DNA from: Pseudomonas gingeri
GTDB taxonomy: Bacteria; Pseudomonadota; Gammaproteobacteria; Pseudomonadales; Pseudomonadaceae
Assembly: GCF_013386165.1 (NCBI RefSeq)
Contig: NZ_JACAOS010000003.1
Coordinates: 1,034,343 to 1,098,342 of the forward strand
Direction of reading: 5' to 3'
Length of the DNA stretch: 64,000 bases
The notes beneath the pieces are model-generated. The model was not told the origin of the DNA and did no database searches. It worked only from the letters and a program-made list of their open reading frames with translations. Shown piece after piece: positions 8,298 through 17,297 of the stretch (position 1 is its first letter; each line of letters starts with the position of its first letter). A program made the position numbers and the translations under genes.

Positions 8298-9269
8298 ATG
8301 GCTCGTGGCGGCGTAAACAAGGCAGTGGTGCAAACGGCACGCTTGGCGATCCTCGCCCGTGGCGAGCACCCGAGCATCGATGCAGTCCGTATCGAAATGG
8401 GCAATACCGGCTCAAAAACCACCATCCACCGCTATCTCAAGGAGCTGGATGACAGCGACCGACAACAGGGAATGCCGAACGAATCCATCGACGCGGAGCT
8501 GGGTGAGCTGGTCTCCCGGTTGGCCCAACGCCTGCAGGAACAGGCCCGAGAGCCCGTAGAACGGGCCCAGGCACAGCTGGCGGTGGAAAAAGCCGAGTGG
8601 CAGGCACAACTGGCCGAGATGACGCAGCAACTGGAGCAGCAACAGCGCCAGTTCGAGATCCAGGCCGTGGCCCTGGCCGAGGAGTCGAGCAACCTGTCGG
8701 CCACCCGCTTGATGCTGCAAACCGAACAGACCCGCAACGCCGGCCTGAGCCAGGCTTGCAGCGACTACGAGTTGCGCCTCAAGGACAAGGACCAGCAAAT
8801 CCGCTCGCTGGAGGACAAGCATCAGCACGCCCGCGAGGCACTGGAGCATTTCCGCAGTGCCGCCCGCGACCAGCGCGACCTGGATCAGCGCCGGCACGAA
8901 ACACAGATTCAGCAAGTGCAGATGGAGTTGCGCCAGGCCCAGCAGACGGCCCTGGTGCGCCAGGACGAGATCACTCAACTGCACCGTGACAATGAGCGAC
9001 TGCTGGCGGAGAGCCGGGGAACCTCGAAGGCGCTCAAGCTGGCGCAGGAACAACTGGAAAAAGACCGACTGCGCGGGGAGCAGCAGCTCCAGCACGCGCG
9101 GACGCTGGAAAATGAAGCCACCCTGCTCCAGGAGCGCTTGCGGGTGTCCTTGGCGGACGGCGAGTCGCTCAGAGCTATGGTTGTGGAGCAGCAGGCACAG
9201 GTTCAGGTGCTTGAACTCAAGCTGGCAGAGACCGAGGCGGTATTAAAAGAGCTCAGCGCTCCCCTGTAG
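8298..9269 (+). CDS. KfrA-like DNA-binding protein with long coiled coil
   Basis: The product is 323 aa. The N-terminal 60 residues match the KfrA N-terminal DNA-binding domain (GEHPSIDAVRIEMGNTGSKT, then TIHRYLKELD). Residues about 75-320 are almost wholly heptad-rich and charged (Q, E, R, L), predicted as one long alpha-helical coiled coil. Plasmid KfrA proteins are autorepressors and may support segregation. This copy is chromosomal and divergent from a tyrosine recombinase. The ATG follows GTAGGAGAGAAC. Its role is unknown; it may control the recombinase or shape the nucleoprotein complex at its site. Confidence 0.85.
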   Translation: MARGGVNKAVVQTARLAILARGEHPSIDAVRIEMGNTGSKTTIHRYLKELDDSDRQQGMPNESIDAELGELVSRLAQRLQEQAREPVERAQAQLAVEKAEWQAQLAEMTQQLEQQQRQFEIQAVALAEESSNLSATRLMLQTEQTRNAGLSQACSDYELRLKDKDQQIRSLEDKHQHAREALEHFRSAARDQRDLDQRRHETQIQQVQMELRQAQQTALVRQDEITQLHRDNERLLAESRGTSKALKLAQEQLEKDRLRGEQQLQHARTLENEATLLQERLRVSLADGESLRAMVVEQQAQVQVLELKLAETEAVLKELSAPL

Positions 9270-9305
9270 AAACAGGGCTGTCAGCACTGGAGATGCAAGC
9301 TGCCG

Positions 9306-9410
9306 CGACGCCATCGCCAGCCAGCCGGCTCCTACGGATTTGCGCCCACCGCCACCTATCGCGGTACGCACACCCCTTGTAGCCGCTGGCTTGCCAGCGA
9401 TGGCGAGCGA
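9306..9410. repeat. Two REP copies between the kfrA-like gene and mtlE
   Basis: GCCATCGCCAGCCAGCCGGC at 9310-9329 is followed by TCCTACGG. A second copy with the opposite order, TTGTAGCCGCTGGCTTGCCA-GCGATGGCGAGCG, ends near 9410. Confidence 0.75.
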
Positions 9411-9702
9411 CTATCCACCCTCGCCATAACGCCTGTAACAAGGCGCCGAAGCACTGCAAATATGTACGGATTCACCCTCGACTCGCCCCAAAAATCCCCG
9501 CCACCCTAGCCCGCTCAACCCTTGCGCCCACCTGCGACATTCTGCCCCAGTGCAAAAAAGTACCGAACAAAGTGTCGTCAAGGATTTGTCAGGACGGCGT
9601 TTGAAGGCTGTAATCAATGCCAGATTCTTCCTGGGCACCGGAAGACACAACAACAATAAACTGACCTTCAGCGCCTCCGTGCGTCATGAAGAGGAGTGTT
9701 CG
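9411..9702 (+). promoter_or_regulatory. Promoter/regulatory region of the mtl operon
   Basis: No gene fits in this gap. Two imperfect direct repeats TGTCGTCAAGGA (9573-9584) and TGTCAGGACGG (9587-9597) lie about 115-130 bp before the mtlE start. They are plausible sites for an AraC-type activator such as MtlR, known to control this operon in P. fluorescens. A strong ribosome site GAAGAGGAG precedes the mtlE ATG. Assignment of the repeats is inference. Confidence 0.45.
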
Positions 9703-11013
9703 ATGAAAGCCATTGCAACTGCACTGCTTGTCACCACCGGCCTCACCCTCAGCGGCGTCAGCCTCGCCGCCCAGACCTTGACCATCGCCACCGTCAACAA
9801 CAGCGACATGATCCGCATGCAGAAGCTGTCGAAGACTTTCGAAGCCGAGCATCCGGACATCAAGCTCAATTGGGTGGTACTGGAAGAAAACGTCCTGCGC
9901 CAACGCCTGACCACCGACATTGCCACCCAGGGCGGTCAATTCGACGTGCTGACTATCGGCATGTACGAAGCTGCACTCTGGGGCGCCAAGGGCTGGCTGG
10001 AACCCATGAACAACCTGCCTGCCGCCTACGATATCGACGACGTATTCCCCTCGGTACGTGACGGTCTTTCCGTCAAGGGCACGCTGTTCGCCCTGCCGTT
10101 CTACGCCGAAAGCTCCATGACCTACTACCGCACCGACCTGTTCAAGGATGCCGGGCTGACCATGCCCGAGCGCCCGACCTGGGAACAGATCGGCGAATTC
10201 GCCAGCAAGCTCAATCACCCCGAGAAAGAGCAATACGGTATCTGCCTGCGGGGCAAGGCCGGTTGGGGCGAGAACATGGCTCTGATCACCACCGTGGCCA
10301 ACGCCTATGGCGCTCGCTGGTTTGATGAGAAGTGGCAGCCGGAATTCAACGGTCCGGAGTGGAAAAACGCCCTGAACTTCTACGTCGACACCATGAAGAA
10401 GTCAGGCCCGCCGGGCGCTTCGAGTAACGGTTTCAACGAAAACCTGGCGCTGTTCAACAGCGGCAAGTGCGCCATGTGGGTCGACGCCAGCGTGGCCGGT
10501 TCCTTCGTCACCGACAAGACCCAGAGCAAGGTCAGCGACCACGTCGGCTTTACCTACGCGCCGCACCAGGTCACCGAGAAAGGCTCCGCCTGGCTCTACT
10601 CCTGGGCCCTGGCAATCCCCACCAGTTCCAAGGCCAAGGACGCGGCGAAAGTCTTCAGCAGCTGGGCCACCTCCAAGGAATACGGGGCCCTGGTCGCCAA
10701 GGAAGACGGCATTGCCAACGTACCGCCAGGCACTCGCGCTTCGACCTACAGCGAGGCCTACATGAAGGCTGCGCCGTTCGCCAAGATCACTCTGGAATCG
10801 CTCAAGGCCGCCAACCCGAAAGACCCGAGCGCCAAGCCCGTGCCTTATGTCGGTATCCAGTTGGTGACCATTCCTGAGTTCCAGGCGATCGGCACCCAGG
10901 TCGGCAAGCAGTTCTCCGCCGCCCTGACCGGCCAGACCACGGTCGACAAGGCCCTGGCCGACGCCCAGACCTTCACCGAACGCGAAATGAAACGCGCGGG
11001 TTATCCGAAGTAA
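9703..11013 (+). CDS. mtlE: Polyol ABC transporter substrate-binding protein
   Basis: The product is 436 aa, an extracellular solute-binding protein family 1 member. Residues 1-23 are a signal peptide (MKAIATALLVTTGLTLSGVS, cleavage after SLAA). The mature start QTLTIATVNNSDMIRMQKLS is typical of sorbitol/mannitol binders. I chose the ATG at 9703 because it begins the signal peptide and follows GAGGAG; the frame is open further upstream but without a ribosome site. First gene of mtlEFGKDYZ: periplasmic capture of mannitol, glucitol and arabitol for MtlFGK. Confidence 0.94.
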   Translation: MKAIATALLVTTGLTLSGVSLAAQTLTIATVNNSDMIRMQKLSKTFEAEHPDIKLNWVVLEENVLRQRLTTDIATQGGQFDVLTIGMYEAALWGAKGWLEPMNNLPAAYDIDDVFPSVRDGLSVKGTLFALPFYAESSMTYYRTDLFKDAGLTMPERPTWEQIGEFASKLNHPEKEQYGICLRGKAGWGENMALITTVANAYGARWFDEKWQPEFNGPEWKNALNFYVDTMKKSGPPGASSNGFNENLALFNSGKCAMWVDASVAGSFVTDKTQSKVSDHVGFTYAPHQVTEKGSAWLYSWALAIPTSSKAKDAAKVFSSWATSKEYGALVAKEDGIANVPPGTRASTYSEAYMKAAPFAKITLESLKAANPKDPSAKPVPYVGIQLVTIPEFQAIGTQVGKQFSAALTGQTTVDKALADAQTFTEREMKRAGYPK

Positions 11014-11040
11014 CCCCATTCAGGGACAACACACCGTCCC

Positions 11041-11110
11041 TGTAGGAGCCGAGCTTGCTCGCGAAGCGTTTGACGGCCTCAAGGCCGCCATCGCCAGCAA
11101 GCCCGGCCTC
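11041..11110. repeat. REP cluster between mtlE and mtlF
   Basis: TGTAGGAGCCGAGCTTGCTC-GCGAAGCG faces GCCGCCATCGCCAGCAAGCC-CGGC. It lies 28 bp after the mtlE stop inside the operon and may form an mRNA hairpin that keeps mtlE transcript levels higher than those of mtlFG. Confidence 0.85.
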
Positions 11111-11163
11111 CCGATTCCGCGCAGTACCTGTTCGCTATTTGCCTTCCATTGGTTCTGATCACC

Positions 11164-12090
11164 ATGAATACTTCCACTGCCAAAGCCCATATGGAAATAC
11201 CCCAGCCCCTGCGCAAAAGCCGTCTGCGCAACCCTGGCTGGTTTCTGGTCTCACCATCAGTCGGCCTGTTGCTGCTGTGGATGATCGTGCCCCTGGGCAT
11301 GACCGTTTACTTTTCGCTGATCCGCTACAACCTGCTCTACCCGGGCGAAAACCAGTTTGTCGGCCTGGAAAACTACACCTACTTCCTGACCGACTCGGGC
11401 TTTCTCCCCGGCGCCACCAACACCTTGTTGCTGGTGGGCAGCGTGCTGCTGATCAGCGTGGTGTTCGGCGTGCTGATCTCGGCACTGCTGGAAGCCAGTG
11501 AGTTCTTCGGTCGCGGCATCGTCCGGGTACTGTTGATCTCGCCCTTTTTCATCATGCCCACCGTCGGTGCGCTGATCTGGAAAAACCTGATTTTCCACCC
11601 GGTCTCGGGAGTTCTCGCCGCGTTGTGGCGAGTGTTCGGCGCGCAGCCGGTGGACTGGCTGGCCCACTACCCGCTGCTGTCGATCATCATCATCGTCTCC
11701 TGGCAGTGGCTGCCCTTCGCCATCCTGATCCTGATGACTGCCATGCAGTCCCTCGACCAGGAACAGAAAGAAGCCGCCCGCCTCGACGGCGCCGGTCCCG
11801 TGGCGATCTTCTGGCACCTGACGTTGCCACACCTGGCCCGGCCGATGGCCGTGGTGGTGATGATCGAAACCATCTTCCTGCTCTCGGTATTCGCGGAAAT
11901 CTTCACCACCACCAACGGTGGTCCGGGCTACGCCTCGACCAACCTGGCCTACCTGATCTACAACCAGGCCCTGGTGCAGTTCGATGTCGGCATGGCTTCG
12001 GCCGGAGGCCTGATCGCTGTGGTCATCGCCAATATCGCCGCGATCATCCTGGTACGGATGATCGGCAAAAACCTCACAGACAAGCCTTGA
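11164..12090 (+). CDS. mtlF: Polyol ABC transporter permease
   Basis: The product is 308 aa with six or so membrane helices starting near residue 27. The EAA loop that contacts the ATPase reads EQKEAARLDGAGPVAIFWHL. This is a MalF-type inner-membrane permease working with MtlG and MtlK. The ATG at 11164 has a poor ribosome site; a TTG at 11149 in frame is the alternative and is no better placed. It follows the REP cluster after mtlE and ends 10 bp before mtlG. Confidence 0.93.
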   Translation: MNTSTAKAHMEIPQPLRKSRLRNPGWFLVSPSVGLLLLWMIVPLGMTVYFSLIRYNLLYPGENQFVGLENYTYFLTDSGFLPGATNTLLLVGSVLLISVVFGVLISALLEASEFFGRGIVRVLLISPFFIMPTVGALIWKNLIFHPVSGVLAALWRVFGAQPVDWLAHYPLLSIIIIVSWQWLPFAILILMTAMQSLDQEQKEAARLDGAGPVAIFWHLTLPHLARPMAVVVMIETIFLLSVFAEIFTTTNGGPGYASTNLAYLIYNQALVQFDVGMASAGGLIAVVIANIAAIILVRMIGKNLTDKP

Positions 12091-12100
12091 GGCCCGCGCC

Positions 12101-12937
12101 ATGACCCTCACTCTCAAACAATCCCGGCGCCTGCAAAGCGTTCTGCTCGGCATCCTCGCCTGGGCCATCGCGATCCTGATCTTCTTCCCGATCTTCTGGA
12201 TGGTACTGACCAGCTTCAAGACCGAGATCGACGCGTTCGCCACGCCGCCACAGTTTTTCTTCACGCCGACGCTGGAGAACTACGTGCACATCCAGGAGCG
12301 CAGTGACTACTTTCACTTCGCCTGGAACTCGGTGGTGATCTCCTTCAGCGCCACGCTGGTGTGCATGCTGATCGCCGTCCCGGCAGCCTACTCCATGGCG
12401 TTTTATGAAACCCAGCGGACCAAGCGCACCCTGTTGTGGATGCTCTCCACCAAGATGCTGCCGCCGGTGGGCGTGCTGATGCCGATCTACCTGCTGGCCA
12501 AGACCTTCGGTCTGCTGGACTCGCGCCTGGCGCTGATCGTGATCTACACCCTGATCAACCTGCCGATCGTGGTCTGGATGATTTACACCTACTTCAAGGA
12601 CATCCCCAAGGACATCCTCGAGGCCGCCCGTCTCGACGGCGCGACCCTATGGCAGGAAATGGTCCGGGTACTGCTGCCCATCAGCAAGGGCGGGCTGGCC
12701 TCGACCCTGTTGCTGTCGCTGATCCTGTGCTGGAACGAGGCATTCTGGTCATTGAACCTGACCTCCTCCCAGGCCGCACCGCTGACGGCATTGATCGCCT
12801 CCTATTCAAGCCCCGAAGGTCTGTTCTGGGCCAAGTTGTCGGCCGTCTCGACCCTGGCCTGCGCACCGATCCTGATCTTCGGCTGGATCAGCCAGAAGCA
12901 GTTGGTCCGCGGCTTGTCCTTCGGCGCCGTGAAATAA
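12101..12937 (+). CDS. mtlG: Polyol ABC transporter permease
   Basis: The product is 278 aa, a MalG-type permease with a first helix at residues about 14-37. The EAA loop is DILEAARLDGATLWQEMVRV. Together with MtlF it forms the membrane channel of the mannitol/glucitol/arabitol importer. It begins 10 bp after mtlF, which indicates tight co-transcription. Confidence 0.94.
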   Translation: MTLTLKQSRRLQSVLLGILAWAIAILIFFPIFWMVLTSFKTEIDAFATPPQFFFTPTLENYVHIQERSDYFHFAWNSVVISFSATLVCMLIAVPAAYSMAFYETQRTKRTLLWMLSTKMLPPVGVLMPIYLLAKTFGLLDSRLALIVIYTLINLPIVVWMIYTYFKDIPKDILEAARLDGATLWQEMVRVLLPISKGGLASTLLLSLILCWNEAFWSLNLTSSQAAPLTALIASYSSPEGLFWAKLSAVSTLACAPILIFGWISQKQLVRGLSFGAVK

Positions 12938-12963
12938 GCGCTTTTTCAAGAACACAATAGAAC

Positions 12964-13052
12964 CTGCAGGAGCGAGCTTGCTCGCGATGGCGTCCTACCA
13001 GACGCCGGAGAATCCGCCTACCGGCGGATCGCGAGCAAGCTCGCTCCTACAG
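12964..13052. repeat. REPIN between mtlG and mtlK
   Basis: CTGCAGGAGCGAGCTTGCTC-GCGATGGCGTC at the left and GGCGGATCGCGAGCAAGCTC-GCTCCTACAGG at the right are near-perfect inverted copies. They occupy most of the 147-bp gap inside the operon. Confidence 0.9.
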
Positions 13053-13084
13053 GGTTCGTAGCAAACTTCAAGAGGAGCCTCACC

Positions 13085-14188
13085 ATGGCCAATCTGAAAA
13101 TCAAGAATCTGCAAAAAGGCTTCGAAGGCCTGTCCATCATCAAGGGCATCGACCTGCAAGTGAACGACCGCGAGTTCGTGGTCTTCGTCGGCCCGTCGGG
13201 CTGCGGTAAATCGACCCTGCTGCGCCTGATCGCGGGCCTTGAGGAAGTGACCTCGGGCACCATCGAGCTGGACGGTCGCGATATCACCGAAGTCAGCCCG
13301 GCCAAGCGCGACCTGGCCATGGTCTTCCAGACCTATGCCCTGTACCCGCACATGAGCGTGCGCAAGAACATGTCCTTCGCCCTGGACCTGGCCGGCGTGG
13401 CCAAGTCCGAGGTGGAGAGCAAGGTCAATGAAGCCGCACGGATCCTCGAACTCGGGCCGCTGCTGGAGCGCAAGCCCAAGCAACTCTCCGGTGGCCAGCG
13501 CCAGCGGGTCGCCATCGGCCGTGCCATCGTGCGCAACCCGAAGATCTTCCTGTTCGACGAACCGCTGTCCAACCTCGACGCCGCCCTGCGGGTGCAGATG
13601 CGCCTGGAACTGTCGCGCCTGCACAAAGAACTGCAGGCCACGATGATCTACGTGACCCACGACCAGGTCGAAGCCATGACCCTGGCCGACAAAGTGGTGG
13701 TGCTCAACGGCGGGCGCGTCGAACAGGTCGGCTCGCCCCTGGAGCTCTACCATGCACCGGCCAACCTGTTTGTCGCCGGCTTCCTCGGCACACCAAAAAT
13801 GGGTTTCCTCAAGGGCAAGGTCAGTCGCCTCGACGGCCAGGGCTGCGAAGTCGAACTGGAGGCTGGTACCCGTATCAGCCTGCCGCTGAGCAACGCCGGC
13901 CTGAGCGTCGGCAGCCCGGTGACCCTGGGCATTCGTCCGGAACACCTGGAACTGGCCAAGCCTGGCGACTGCACCTTGACCGTCACCGCCGACGTCGGCG
14001 AACGCCTGGGTAGCGATACTTTCTGCCACGTGCGCACCGCTTCCGGCGAATCCCTGACCATGCGTATCCGCGGTGATATGGCCAGCCAGTACGGTGAAAC
14101 CCTCAAGCTGCACCTGGATAGCAGCCACTGTCATTTGTTCGATGCCAACGGTCTGGCCGTCGCCCGTCCGCTGCGCGCTGCCGCCTGA
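13085..14188 (+). CDS. mtlK: Polyol ABC transporter ATP-binding protein
   Basis: The product is 367 aa, of the MalK/UgpC type. Walker A GPSGCGKST, Q-loop VFQTYALYPHM, signature LSGGQRQR, Walker B IFLFDEPLSNLD and switch His in THDQ are all intact. The C-terminal third is the regulatory OB-fold (TOBE) domain (LGIRPEHLELAK). It powers uptake by MtlEFG. The ATG follows AAGAGGAG. MtlD follows 18 bp later. Confidence 0.95.
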   Translation: MANLKIKNLQKGFEGLSIIKGIDLQVNDREFVVFVGPSGCGKSTLLRLIAGLEEVTSGTIELDGRDITEVSPAKRDLAMVFQTYALYPHMSVRKNMSFALDLAGVAKSEVESKVNEAARILELGPLLERKPKQLSGGQRQRVAIGRAIVRNPKIFLFDEPLSNLDAALRVQMRLELSRLHKELQATMIYVTHDQVEAMTLADKVVVLNGGRVEQVGSPLELYHAPANLFVAGFLGTPKMGFLKGKVSRLDGQGCEVELEAGTRISLPLSNAGLSVGSPVTLGIRPEHLELAKPGDCTLTVTADVGERLGSDTFCHVRTASGESLTMRIRGDMASQYGETLKLHLDSSHCHLFDANGLAVARPLRAAA

Positions 14189-14206
14189 TTGTCGAGAGCC
14201 TTAATC

Positions 14207-15685
14207 ATGAAACTGAACAAACAGAATCTGCACCAGCTGGTACCTGAAGTCCGCCTGCCCCTGTACAACCTGGCCGATACCCGCCAGGGCATCGCCCATA
14301 TCGGCGTCGGAGGTTTCCACCGCGCCCACCAGGCCTACTACACCGACGCCCTGATGAACACCGGCGAAGGCCTGGACTGGGCCATTTGCGGGGTCGGCCT
14401 GCGTACTGAAGACCGCCGCGCTCGGGACGACCTGGCCGGACAGGATTATCTGTTCACCCTGTACGAACTGGGTGATAGCGATGACACCGAAGTCCGCGTG
14501 ATCGGCGCCATCAGCGATATGCTGCTGGCCCAGGACGACCACCAGGCCCTGATCGACAAGCTCGCTTCGCCAGAGATCCGCATCGTCTCGCTGACCATCA
14601 CCGAAGGTGGCTACTGCATCGACGACAGCAACGGCGAGTTCATGACGCACCTGCCGCAGATCCAGTACGACCTCACTCATCCCGAGGCACCGCAAACCGT
14701 CTTCGGTTTTCTCTGCGCCGCCCTCGCCAAACGCCGGGCCGCCGGGATCCCGGCCTTTACCCTGATGTCCTGCGACAACCTGCCCCACAACGGCGCGGTG
14801 GCCCGCAAGGCGTTGCTGGCCTTCGCCGCCTTGCGCGACGCCGAGCTGCACGACTGGATCGCCGAGCATGTGAGCTTTCCCAATGCCATGGTCGACCGCA
14901 TCACCCCGATGACCAGCACCGCCCACCGTCTGCAATTGCATGACGAGCACGGCGTCGACGATGCCTGGCCGGTGGTTTGCGAACCGTTCGTGCAATGGGT
15001 CCTGGAAGACAAATTCGTCAACGGTCGCCCGGCCTGGGAAAAGGTCGGCGTGCAGTTCACCAACGACGTCACGCCCTATGAAGAGATGAAGATCAAGCTG
15101 CTCAACGGCAGCCACCTGGCGTTGACCTACCTGGGCTTCCTCAAGGGTTATCGGTTTGTCCACGAGACCATGAATGACCCGCTGTTCGTGAAGTACATGC
15201 GCGCCTACATGGACCTGGACGTCACGCCGCAACTGGCACCCGTACCGGGGATCGACTTGACCGCGTACAAGGAAACCCTGGTGCAGCGCTTCTCCAACCA
15301 GGCGATTGCCGACCAGTTGGAGCGGGTGTGTTCCGATGGTTCGTCGAAGTTTCCCAAGTTCACCATCCCGACCCTCAACCGGCTGATTGCCGACGGTCGC
15401 GAGACCGAGCGCGCGGCGCTGGTGGTGGCGGCCTGGGCCTTGTACCTCAAGGGTGTCGATGAAAACGGCGCGACCTATAGCATTCCCGACCCACGGGCCG
15501 AGTTCTGTCAGGCGCTGGTGAAGGATGACACGCTGCTCGTGCAACGCCTGTTTGCCGTGGAAGAGATCTTCGGCACGGCGATTCCACAGTCCGCCGCGTT
15601 TATCGCCGCGTTCGAACGCTGCTACAACAGCCTGCGGGAAGTCGGTGTGAGCAAGACGCTGGAGCACCTGCTGGCCAACCTCTGA
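14207..15685 (+). CDS. mtlD: Mannitol 2-dehydrogenase
   Basis: The product is 492 aa, of the polyol-specific long-chain dehydrogenase family. It oxidises D-mannitol to D-fructose with NAD; the P. fluorescens enzyme also takes D-arabitol and D-sorbitol. The N-terminal nucleotide fold begins GIAHIGVGGFHRAHQAYY. The catalytic Lys-x4-Asn-x2-His triad is visible in EMKIKLLNGSH. I use the ATG at 14207; a TTG 18 bp upstream is in frame but gives no family match. The fructose formed is the substrate of MtlZ, and xylulose from arabitol that of MtlY. Confidence 0.96.
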   Translation: MKLNKQNLHQLVPEVRLPLYNLADTRQGIAHIGVGGFHRAHQAYYTDALMNTGEGLDWAICGVGLRTEDRRARDDLAGQDYLFTLYELGDSDDTEVRVIGAISDMLLAQDDHQALIDKLASPEIRIVSLTITEGGYCIDDSNGEFMTHLPQIQYDLTHPEAPQTVFGFLCAALAKRRAAGIPAFTLMSCDNLPHNGAVARKALLAFAALRDAELHDWIAEHVSFPNAMVDRITPMTSTAHRLQLHDEHGVDDAWPVVCEPFVQWVLEDKFVNGRPAWEKVGVQFTNDVTPYEEMKIKLLNGSHLALTYLGFLKGYRFVHETMNDPLFVKYMRAYMDLDVTPQLAPVPGIDLTAYKETLVQRFSNQAIADQLERVCSDGSSKFPKFTIPTLNRLIADGRETERAALVVAAWALYLKGVDENGATYSIPDPRAEFCQALVKDDTLLVQRLFAVEEIFGTAIPQSAAFIAAFERCYNSLREVGVSKTLEHLLANL

Positions 15686-15691
15686 CGCCCC

Positions 15692-15765
15692 TTGTAGAGT
15701 CGGCTTGCTGGCGATGGTATCGACAACGGTGTCACCCGGATCGCCAGCAAGCCGGCTCCTACAGG
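15692..15765. repeat. REPIN between mtlD and mtlY
   Basis: TTGTAGAGTCGGCTTGCTGG-CGATGG faces GGATCGCCAGCAAGCCGGCT-CCTACAGG. It is the third REP pair inside the mtl operon. Confidence 0.88.
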
Positions 15766-15800
15766 ATTGGGTCCACCCGAACATCTCGCCAGATACCACC

Positions 15801-17291
15801 ATGAATCAGAAACTCTTTCTCGGCATCGACTGCGGCACCCAGGGCACCAAGGCCATTGTTCTCGATACCGTCAGCGGCCAGGTGCTGGGCCAGGGCTCGG
15901 CACCGCACAGCATGATCAGCGGCGCCAACGGCCGCCGCGAACAGGACACCCGGCAATGGCTGGACGCCTTTGTCCAGGCCACCCGCCAAGCGCTGACAGC
16001 AGCGGATGTCGACGGTCAGGCAATCCTCGGCCTCGGCGTCTCTGGCCAGCAACATGGCCTGGTCGTGCTCGATGACCAGGGCCAGGTCCTGCGCCCGGCC
16101 AAGCTCTGGTGCGACACTGAAACCACCCCGCAAAACCAGCGCCTGCTGGAGCAACTGGGTGGTGAACAGGGCTCACTCGAACGCCTCGGCCTGGTGATCG
16201 CTCCCGGCTATACCGTGTCCAAGCTGCTTTGGACCCGGGAACAGCACCCCGAACTGTTCGCACGGATCGCCCATATCCTGCTGCCCCACGACTACCTCAA
16301 CTACTGGCTCACCGGCCGCAGTTGCGCGGAATACGGCGATGCCTCGGGCAGCGGCTATTTCGATGTGCGCAAGCGCTGCTGGGACCTGCCATTGCTGCAC
16401 GACATCGACCCCAGCGGGCGCCTGCAAGCCGCCTTGCCGGAGCTGATCGAAGCTCACCAGCCGGTCGGTCGGGTTCTTCCCGAGATCGCCGGGCTGTTGG
16501 GCATCAACCCCAACGCCCTGGTGTCCAGCGGCGGTGGCGACAACATGATGGGCGCCATCGGCACCGGCAATATCCAGGCCGGGATCATCACCATGAGCCT
16601 GGGCTCGTCCGGCACGGTCTACGCCTATGCCGACCAACCATTGGTCAGCCCACACGCCTCGGTCGCGGCTTTTTGCTCCTCCAGCGGTGGCTGGCTGCCG
16701 CTGATCTGCACCATGAACCTGACCAACGCCAGCGGCGCCGTCCGTGAGCTGTTCAATCTCGGGCTCGACGACTTCAACGCCCGTGTCGAGCAGGCCCCGA
16801 TCGGTGCGGAGGGCGTCAGCATGCTGCCGTTTCTCAATGGCGAGCGGGTTCCCGCCCTGCCCCAGGCCACCGGCAGCCTGCTGGGCCTGACCCTGACCAA
16901 TCTGACCCAGGCCAACCTCTGTCGCGCCGTGGTCGAAGGCACCACTTTCGGCCTGCGTTACGGGCTCGACCTGCTGCGCGAAGCCGGCCTGCAGAGCCAC
17001 GGTATCCGCCTGACCGGTGGCGGTTCGAAAAGCCCGGTGTGGCGGCAGATGGTCGCCGATATCATGGACACCCCGGTGGTCTGCACCCGCCAGAGCGAAG
17101 CCGCGGCCCTCGGCGCGGCAATCCAGGCCGCCTGGTGCGAGTCCGCTGGCGTGCAAAGCCTGGACGAACTGTGCGAACGTTGCGTGAGCCTCGATCCGGC
17201 GAGCGAAACCCGGCCGCTTGCAGCCAACGTCGCCGCCTATCAACCCGTTTATCAGCGCTACCGCCAACAGGTGGCAGCCCTTCAAGAGTGA
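15801..17291 (+). CDS. mtlY: Xylulokinase
   Basis: The product is 496 aa, a FGGY-family carbohydrate kinase. The N-terminal phosphate loop reads FLGIDCGTQGTKAIV. The substrate region is LGVSGQQHGLV, the second signature is MSLGSSGTVYAY, and the C-terminal nucleotide motif is IRLTGGGSKSPVWRQM. It phosphorylates D-xylulose, formed by oxidation of D-arabitol, to xylulose 5-phosphate for the pentose phosphate pathway. mtlZ follows with 6 bp between. Confidence 0.93.
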   Translation: MNQKLFLGIDCGTQGTKAIVLDTVSGQVLGQGSAPHSMISGANGRREQDTRQWLDAFVQATRQALTAADVDGQAILGLGVSGQQHGLVVLDDQGQVLRPAKLWCDTETTPQNQRLLEQLGGEQGSLERLGLVIAPGYTVSKLLWTREQHPELFARIAHILLPHDYLNYWLTGRSCAEYGDASGSGYFDVRKRCWDLPLLHDIDPSGRLQAALPELIEAHQPVGRVLPEIAGLLGINPNALVSSGGGDNMMGAIGTGNIQAGIITMSLGSSGTVYAYADQPLVSPHASVAAFCSSSGGWLPLICTMNLTNASGAVRELFNLGLDDFNARVEQAPIGAEGVSMLPFLNGERVPALPQATGSLLGLTLTNLTQANLCRAVVEGTTFGLRYGLDLLREAGLQSHGIRLTGGGSKSPVWRQMVADIMDTPVVCTRQSEAAALGAAIQAAWCESAGVQSLDELCERCVSLDPASETRPLAANVAAYQPVYQRYRQQVAALQE

Positions 17292-17297
17292 ATTTCC

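Noticed and set aside
7176..9269. Prophage or genomic island with integrase
   Set aside because: No phage structural genes, no tRNA, no direct-repeat attachment sites and normal base composition on both sides.
9550..9702. Longer N-terminus for MtlE
   Set aside because: The residues would precede a perfect signal peptide and lack a ribosome site; the ATG at 9703 has GAGGAG.
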